A stretch of 64,000 nucleotides of DNA, taken from Listeria cornellensis FSL F6-0969. GTDB lineage: Bacteria > Bacillota > Bacilli > Lactobacillales > Listeriaceae. This document shows positions 58,394 through 64,000 of the stretch, one piece after another. The stretch lies in contig NZ_AODE01000019.1 in the NCBI RefSeq assembly GCF_000525855.1, forward strand, positions 186,001-250,000, read 5' to 3'. The position numbers were made by a program, and so were the translations under genes. A model generated the notes under the pieces. It made no database searches. It had not been told where the DNA came from and saw only the letters and a program-made list of their open reading frames with translations. Numbering within the stretch: position 1 is the first letter of the stretch; each line of letters opens with the position of its first letter.

Positions 58394-60021
58394 ACTATCA
58401 CCTCTTTCGTTAGGTACATCATAGTATGCAGCGCTACATTCACTGTGGTGCTTCCAATTGCTACAACTTCCATATTCCCATTCACAGGGTTTATATACAG
58501 GTTTGTTTGATTTGATGCTACACTTGACTGCTGCGCTCCAGTAAATGCAGTTTGCCAAATCGCATCTGGTAAAAATAGAGTGGGCATCGTTGCAAATAAC
58601 CCTGAGTTGCCGCTAATCCAACCAACTACCCAGATTAAATAGCGATTTCCTAATGGGATTGCTAAGTACCCCACAGTGCTATTATTTTGTGCTGTAAAAC
58701 CATTTTTTAATGTAAGCGGGGTAATCGGAGTATTGAAATCCTTTTTCAATTTATCAATTTTCGCTTGTGAGCCTAGGACGGTTTCTATATCAATGCCAAA
58801 AAGCGACATTATTTTGGTTCTAAAGTCAATAAATAAGCCATTCGCTTTCAGATAGGGGGAAGCCCCTACACCGATATAGGCAGAATTGATTGTTTTCCCA
58901 ACACCACTTATCCCCATTTCTGCCAGTCGGTCACCAGATCTCACACCTGCCCCCCTAGCCCATGACATATTTTCTGTTACATTACTTGCATCAAAATACA
59001 TAGCAGAGTTAATTTTACTCACGTCTAATGTCAGAGAACCATCTACTTCAACATTACCTCGGATATACGGTTTATCCCCATTTCTGCCAAACTCCATAAG
59101 ATTTTTCATCGTAACAGTGTTTGAAGCTGGTTTCTCGACTCCGTTAATGATTGATTTAGTCCAAGTAGCACTAAGTGGTGCAATTCCTGTAGCATAGGTT
59201 GTTGTGGTCGAAATCGGATTAATCCGCAAATCACCATCTGCTATAATCTCTGTTCCGCCAACAATTACATCAACATATTTTCCCCATTTCGTTGCTGATG
59301 TGCCTATTTGTATCCGTACAATCGTTCCGGCTTGCTGTAACCCAATATAATGCCTCAAACCTCCACAACTCACATTAAAGGCTGATTCTGCTGTACTATT
59401 TAGTGTACCTGTTGCAACGTCCCCTGATTTTTTCAGAGCATCCATTGCAATCAATGTTTTCTCTAACAACGTAAGTTTTGCGCTCAATGAGCCTGAATCG
59501 TCTTCGAGAGCTGTTATCTCAACTCGCAATTCCTCTAACATCTGCCGTAACTCCGTATCCAAGTTTTCGAAGTTCGCTATATATTCAGCCTTCACATCTT
59601 CTAAATCACGAATATACACTTGATAAATAACTTCTATATCTTGATCAATAAGCGCTTGATTTATTCTAAAATGAAATTTATGCACAGATAATGATTGCCC
59701 CTGATTGTACCGCAAATATATCTCTGCCTGCACTGATCCATAATGCTTGATTGTTTCACTATCAATAATATATGTTATCTGACTCATTTCTTTGTTCACT
59801 TGGCAAATATCTTGTACTACAAAGCCGCTGCCCTTCATATAAATTGTTGCAGATAGTGAGCTCATTGGAAGTGGAATATCATTTTTTTCAATATCAAATA
59901 TTAAGCGAGCTGTTTTAATATCCTGTGTAGAAAAACTGCCTTTTAGATCGATTGAATTTTGGTGCAAACTAGATATTTCTAAATCCGTTCCTAAATCTTT
60001 ATAAATTTCATTAATGGCCAT
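58390..60021 (-). CDS. BppU-family baseplate upper protein
   Basis: 543 residues. N-terminal BppU domain (IYKDLGTDLEISSLHQNSIDL, beta-rich to ~135: DLKGSFSTQDIKTARLIFDI, YLRYNQGQSLSVHKFHF), a coiled coil at ~140-200 (DLEDVKAEYIANFENLDTEL), then a beta-rich host-interaction part ending in a small jelly-roll-like domain. It links the baseplate to the receptor-binding tip. Overlaps both neighbours by a few bases. Confidence 0.85.
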   Translation of the reverse strand: MAINEIYKDLGTDLEISSLHQNSIDLKGSFSTQDIKTARLIFDIEKNDIPLPMSSLSATIYMKGSGFVVQDICQVNKEMSQITYIIDSETIKHYGSVQAEIYLRYNQGQSLSVHKFHFRINQALIDQDIEVIYQVYIRDLEDVKAEYIANFENLDTELRQMLEELRVEITALEDDSGSLSAKLTLLEKTLIAMDALKKSGDVATGTLNSTAESAFNVSCGGLRHYIGLQQAGTIVRIQIGTSATKWGKYVDVIVGGTEIIADGDLRINPISTTTTYATGIAPLSATWTKSIINGVEKPASNTVTMKNLMEFGRNGDKPYIRGNVEVDGSLTLDVSKINSAMYFDASNVTENMSWARGAGVRSGDRLAEMGISGVGKTINSAYIGVGASPYLKANGLFIDFRTKIMSLFGIDIETVLGSQAKIDKLKKDFNTPITPLTLKNGFTAQNNSTVGYLAIPLGNRYLIWVVGWISGNSGLFATMPTLFLPDAIWQTAFTGAQQSSVASNQTNLYINPVNGNMEVVAIGSTTVNVALHTMMYLTKEVIV

Positions 60022-61049
60022 TAGACTAACATACCTCCGTTCTTAGTAAGAGTTTGAGTAGTAGCCTCAACCTTAAATGGGGGATTTATTTGCACAATAG
60101 ACGCATCGGAAATAACCCCATAGGTGTTCCCCGTCCCCGTGTTTGTATAAGGAAAGTTGGAATGTGAAGTATACTGATCAATTTGCGCCGCATATTGATT
60201 CAAAAAATAGCTACTATGTGCTCCACCTTTTCCCGAATCGATAACAATCGCAGGGACTAGATTCGTTTTAGCCTTACTGTCATCAAACCTACACAATCCT
60301 ACACTCGCATAGCCACATCTTGTGAAAACAAAAGTTCCTTTCTTTTGTGGAGTCTGGTCGGCGTTTATTTGATTCAATCCGACAATAGAAAGATAACCTA
60401 AGCAATCTTGAAAGTTAATATGGCGAACAAAAACGCCTGTTTGGGTTTTTGCCGGTTCTACAGAAGCGTTATTTGTTCCCCTAATGAAAATTGCGCTTAT
60501 CTGCTTATCTCGTATATAAACGTCCTCATTGTAAATCCCTGGTACAATATTTATATAAACAGCACTGCTATTCATAGCTCGTGGAATTTGTTGAACAGCT
60601 TTGTTGATTGTTTTAAATGGTGAATTTAAGGCGCCTGTTCCGGTCGTATCATTTCCTTTACTCGCATCAACATAAAGCTCCAAATTTGCCTCAGCAGCAC
60701 CATATATTGCTTTCAGTTGAGCTTCTAACTCTCGGTTAGTCTGTTCATAAACAGCCATACGTGTATTCATTTCCGCTAGTAGATTGGCCATTGCTTGTTC
60801 AAAACCGGTTAATCTACTACTTAACGTAGGGTGGATAGTACCATTTAAACTGGTCCTTGCGTCTACAACTTCTGTTATATCGTTTCCCGAAACATTTAAA
60901 ATTAAATTATCAATTCGAGATTTCGTATATGAGTCATACTTCATTAAGTCCAACATACGATTATTTAAAACGTCCACATTTCCATTAAACACTTGTCTAA
61001 AATTGCTATCGTTTAATGCATTATTCTCCCATTTCTTTAATTCACTCAT
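60021..61049 (-). CDS. Phage tail fibre with beta-helix (pectate-lyase-like) domain
   Basis: 342 residues. N-terminal ~115 residues helical (MSELKKWENNALNDSNFRQ, a trimer-like stalk), then a DUF1565-type beta-helix: LYVDASKGNDTTGTGALNSP, KTINKAVQQIP, INIVPGIYNEDVYI. Likely a receptor-binding or polysaccharide-binding protein. Catalytic residues cannot be assigned by eye. Confidence 0.78.
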   Translation of the reverse strand: MSELKKWENNALNDSNFRQVFNGNVDVLNNRMLDLMKYDSYTKSRIDNLILNVSGNDITEVVDARTSLNGTIHPTLSSRLTGFEQAMANLLAEMNTRMAVYEQTNRELEAQLKAIYGAAEANLELYVDASKGNDTTGTGALNSPFKTINKAVQQIPRAMNSSAVYINIVPGIYNEDVYIRDKQISAIFIRGTNNASVEPAKTQTGVFVRHINFQDCLGYLSIVGLNQINADQTPQKKGTFVFTRCGYASVGLCRFDDSKAKTNLVPAIVIDSGKGGAHSSYFLNQYAAQIDQYTSHSNFPYTNTGTGNTYGVISDASIVQINPPFKVEATTQTLTKNGGMLV

Positions 61050-62071
61050 TTGGAAGCTCCTTTCTTTAATTTCTTAATCACTTTTAAAATATCTCGCTGA
61101 ATATTGATCATGTCTTTTTTAGCATTAGAAAAAGTTAGTTCTGGGGGCTTACTTTTAACTAAAGGATATTTAATATAGCCAACGAGTTGTACATCTAATT
61201 TCATATCTAGCTCTGTATGCACGATAATAACGTAGTCACCCTTGTCTACCTGATATGGTAGTTTCATAACTACACTGCATGAAATGGCCGGATAATATTG
61301 TAGTTCTCTTTCTAAACGAATGAGCATGCTATTGTTATCAGAGTAACGTTCATCCTCAACCGGCGCCGCTATTCTAAGTCCCCATCTTTCGAAGGCCTCT
61401 TGATTACGATAAATCACTGGTGGGAAGTACCCCGACATTATTCCCCGTATCTCTGTTCTTAAATTTGTCGTGTCACAATCTAGTGTAAATTCATCCGTAT
61501 TATAGTTGTATCGTATTGTGTTCTCTGTCTTAATCCCATATTCACTTTTCGCATAAAATACCAAGTGTTTCTTGTCAGCAATAATAACTGCAAAATAATC
61601 ATTTAAAACCTCATTTACTAGGTCCAAAAGATTGGCGTTACCAAAGTTCTCTTGCTCAACACTCGGGAACGTTCCAACAGTTGTCCAGGTAAACCCTAGT
61701 GTGTTTTTATCAAAAATATGGTGCAATAATTGTGCTATCGTTTTCTTTCCAGATATGACGTCATATTGAAAATCATATTGCATCGTGTACATAATATGGA
61801 CCGCCGTTACTTCCTTTGTTTGCCGCATGCCATTAAAGTTATGATTCATTTGCTTAATTACAAACTCTTGATTATCAAAAAGAACAGAACTCTCAAAATT
61901 AATAAGGTCAAAAGTAAACTTATTTTTTCGTGTTTTCGTTACCGACAATTTTAATTGCCAACTAGTATTCTCTTGCCACTCTTCTTGAAAATTCGACCTA
62001 TCAAAATCTGTCAATATCTCAGCGTAATTGTTATCAAAATCTTGGATCACTACATTTTTCAGCTTAATCAC
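61046..62071 (-). CDS. Phage tail endopeptidase-like protein (Prophage_tail / Tal N-domain)
   Basis: 341 residues. The region to ~330 matches the baseplate-hub domain of Tal/prophage endopeptidase tail proteins (FEEWQENTSWQL-like start, KTIAQLLHHIFDKNTLGFTW, LLDLVNEVLNDYFAVIIAD). It lacks the long C-terminal enzymatic extension of many homologues. Beside Dit, as always in siphoviruses. Confidence 0.85.
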   Translation of the reverse strand: MIKLKNVVIQDFDNNYAEILTDFDRSNFQEEWQENTSWQLKLSVTKTRKNKFTFDLINFESSVLFDNQEFVIKQMNHNFNGMRQTKEVTAVHIMYTMQYDFQYDVISGKKTIAQLLHHIFDKNTLGFTWTTVGTFPSVEQENFGNANLLDLVNEVLNDYFAVIIADKKHLVFYAKSEYGIKTENTIRYNYNTDEFTLDCDTTNLRTEIRGIMSGYFPPVIYRNQEAFERWGLRIAAPVEDERYSDNNSMLIRLERELQYYPAISCSVVMKLPYQVDKGDYVIIVHTELDMKLDVQLVGYIKYPLVKSKPPELTFSNAKKDMINIQRDILKVIKKLKKGASK

Positions 62072-62932
62072 CTACTTATATAAGAACGGAAAATCGAACG
62101 ATACGTTCAATCTGCTTGCATTTAATATTTCAAATGCATTCCATCCTTTTCTCAAGGAAATAAGTTCATGATTCGTTGACCTACCTGATTCAATACCGTT
62201 TAGCTTTGGATAGACACCGTCAATCGTTAACACTTCCCCTTCATTTAATGCCGGATAGTAAATGAAACGATCGCCTGTAGTCTGATTGTATAGTTGCATT
62301 CCGCCTGTATTGGAAGCAAAATCATCTGGTCTTAGCCCGTTTTCACTTTTACCGGTAATTGTAATGAGTAAGTCATGGAAATTCGGATTAACATCAAAAT
62401 CCCCTGCATTGAATACCTTGAATCTATTAGTTGCAAAAGAATACTCAAATTCAGTCCCTATAAGACCTTGCCCTGTCTGCCACAATTCAGAATCCGTAGT
62501 AAACGGAGACAAAGTGGTGCCAATACTTTCTCCATATCCTCGAAAAACATTAAATTCAATATCAAATTTACCCGTTTTAAAATTTGCTTTTGTAATATCA
62601 AAAGGCAGTGGTTTAACCATGTATTGAATACCTGGCATTCTTTTAAAACGAATATAGTACCCTTTCCTATCAAAGAACAGCCCATAAACTTCTTGCTGTT
62701 TTAAATAAAAATCATGAAGATCCTTGGCTTGGGTTACGAAATGACAAATTATTTTCCTACTTTCAAAAGTTCCATCCGTGTCAATCATGCCATCATGTCC
62801 TGCTAAATTGATAAATTCAGTTTCAACTTCGGGGGACGAAAGTAAATGACTCAAAAAATCGACTCCAATAGTATCTTTGCTAACTGTAATCTGTTCTCCT
62901 GTATCCGGCTTATACATGTACATCTCATTCAT
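62072..62932 (-). CDS. Distal tail protein (Dit-like)
   Basis: 286 residues. Pattern typical of phage tail family proteins: DTIGVDFLSHLLSSPEVETEF, DGMIDTDGTFESRKI, MPGIQYMVKPLPFDI, and a second galectin-like half (GQGLIGTEFEYSFATNRFKVFNAGDFDVNP). It connects tail tube to baseplate. Directly after the tape measure gene. Confidence 0.88.
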   Translation of the reverse strand: MNEMYMYKPDTGEQITVSKDTIGVDFLSHLLSSPEVETEFINLAGHDGMIDTDGTFESRKIICHFVTQAKDLHDFYLKQQEVYGLFFDRKGYYIRFKRMPGIQYMVKPLPFDITKANFKTGKFDIEFNVFRGYGESIGTTLSPFTTDSELWQTGQGLIGTEFEYSFATNRFKVFNAGDFDVNPNFHDLLITITGKSENGLRPDDFASNTGGMQLYNQTTGDRFIYYPALNEGEVLTIDGVYPKLNGIESGRSTNHELISLRKGWNAFEILNASRLNVSFDFPFLYK

Positions 62933-62934
62933 GA

Positions 62935-64000
62935 TTATAGTCCCCCCAATTCGAAGATTGACATATTTGTGTCAGCGCCTTGTTTGTCATTTGTGTATTT
63001 CAACATGCTATCTTTATCCATTACAAGCTTAGAAATAGCTTGAATAACTCCGGCTAGCAAGACGTTCTGCTGGGCATTACCCTGTTCAATAGATTTAATC
63101 AGTTCATCTAAATCAATGACATTCTGGGTATTGGATACCTTACTAACAGCGACTGGATCGGTTACATCTAAATTTGATAGTAATTGCATTCCTTTTGAAT
63201 TCAGTAAATCCATTTTTGGAGAAACTGAATAAGCCATTCCATCAAATGACTTAGTTAATAAATTCTTCGTTTGATCAATAGGCTTAATAATAGCCCCAAC
63301 ATTTCGAATCATTCCAACTCCAATTCCAGCTGGAACTTGTCGGCCAACTTCTTCATCCATTAATCGCGATGGCGAATGTATTTTCAATCGTGATTTAATC
63401 GTATTTTCAATCGTTTTAGCAATATAATCCGATTCTTTTTTTAACGGCCCATTCATAGCTTTGAAACCAGAAATAATACCAGAAACAGTCTGTTTTCCTA
63501 GAATAGAACCAGCGTTTTTAAATTGCTTTGCTTTGTCCAGTTCCTTTAACCAGCTGTTTCTTGCGCTTGCTAAATCTGTGCTTGCCTTTTTCTTCGCATC
63601 ATTTATCGCTTTATCCATCGCGGCCTTCTCACCTGCAGACAATTCGAGCCCAATTTTATTAGCATTATTGTGTTTTTTTTGTCCATTCTGCTTGATATGC
63701 TTTTAAATCCGCATTAGATAGATTGGCGATTGCTGTAATTTCTCCGGTTGCCCCTAGGCCTTCTTGTAAAAGTTCTTCAATCAATTTTTTATCTGCTTTT
63801 CTACTCTTCAATTTATTTATTGATGCCATAAATTCTTTTTGTTGTTCTGTTTGCGTCTTTAAATTGAATAATAATCCGGTGCCATCATATGAAGTTTTAG
63901 AGACTCGATCAAATAAACCCGATTGTTTATAAGCAGCTTCTTGATTGCTTTTTAAGGCTTCCTTGTAATTATTACTAGCCTCAGTTATGCTATCTCTCTG
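62935..64000 (-). CDS. Phage tail tape measure protein, C-terminal part, frame broken
   Basis: The end of a long helical protein that continues beyond the window. Near its C-terminus it has RLKIHSPSRLMDEEVGRQVPAGIGVGMI, a highly conserved signature of tape measure C-domains. The frame breaks at the A8 run (coding) ~63672-63679, joining AEWTKK to HNNANKIGLELSAGEK. It sets tail length during assembly. Confidence 0.9.

Noticed and set aside
1-64000. Phase variation as an explanation of the many homopolymer frame breaks
   Set aside because: The breaks hit metK, asnB, menF, yidD and other core genes at once, several times within one gene; regulated switching would not do this.

Overview
The window looks like a chromosome segment from the Listeria group (Listeriaceae, low-GC Gram-positive). 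The evidence is the gene content and order: asnB, metK with an S-box leader, ytkD, yidD, a solitary zinc-binding lipoprotein, then menE-menB-menH-menD-menF facing menA. It also carries a GW/LRR-type internalin with B-repeats and an LPxTG-class anchor, small LXG/T7SS toxin loci and a Listeria-style siphovirus prophage. The species cannot be fixed by reading alone.

The single most important caution is that reading frames break about forty times, nearly always by one base at a homopolymer (typically A/T runs of 6-9). The breaks hit essential or housekeeping genes (metK, asnB, menF, yidD, ytkD, an LCP gene) as often as accessory ones. I read these as length errors in the underlying sequence. Split genes are therefore given here as single features, and the break is named in each entry.

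Layout. 0-1.8 kb: a hyaluronan-synthase-like glycosyltransferase and the start of a UDP-sugar dehydrogenase (candidate capsule operon, minus strand). 2.3-7 kb: asnB, a lipoprotein alpha-carbonic anhydrase, and metK behind a SAM-I riboswitch. 7-9.4 kb: a type VII-secreted lipase locus resembling staphylococcal TslA, with two DUF1433 membrane proteins divergent from it and a small helical partner downstream. 9.4-20.2 kb: housekeeping genes including ytkD, yidD, a Zur-box-controlled zinc lipoprotein and the menaquinone cluster. 20.2-27.5 kb: surface and adhesin region (beta-helix plus nine Ig-like repeats, an internalin, and a decayed second internalin interrupted by an IS fragment). 27.5-35.4 kb: wall and envelope genes (TagO/WecA-type transferase, LCP ligase, PAP2 phosphatase), an esterase, a MarR/oxidoreductase pair, a ThrE-type exporter, and tRNA-Ala(GGC). 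35.5-38.9 kb: a secreted M60 metallopeptidase with Ig-like repeats.

39.4-48.6 kb is a mosaic island punctuated by three copies of a repeat that ends in the 3' half of tRNA-Leu(GAG), the usual footprint of tyrosine-integrase attachment. The first interval holds a DUF262 protein with a HEPN partner (candidate defence pair) and an LXG-AHH nuclease toxin locus with a bank of immunity genes. The second holds a small secreted metalloprotease and an integrase remnant.

48.9-51.5 kb is a third T7SS toxin locus, with a TNT-type NADase domain and two Imm59-like proteins. 51.6-54.9 kb (plus strand) carries a P-loop ATPase of the Sll1717 type and two membrane proteins. 54.9-64 kb is the late end of a prophage in the order tape measure, Dit, tail endopeptidase-like protein, beta-helix fibre, BppU, small proteins, holin, amidase, secreted moron; it runs off the window. 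No T7SS core (EssA-C) gene, no CRISPR array and no intact integrase or transposase are present.
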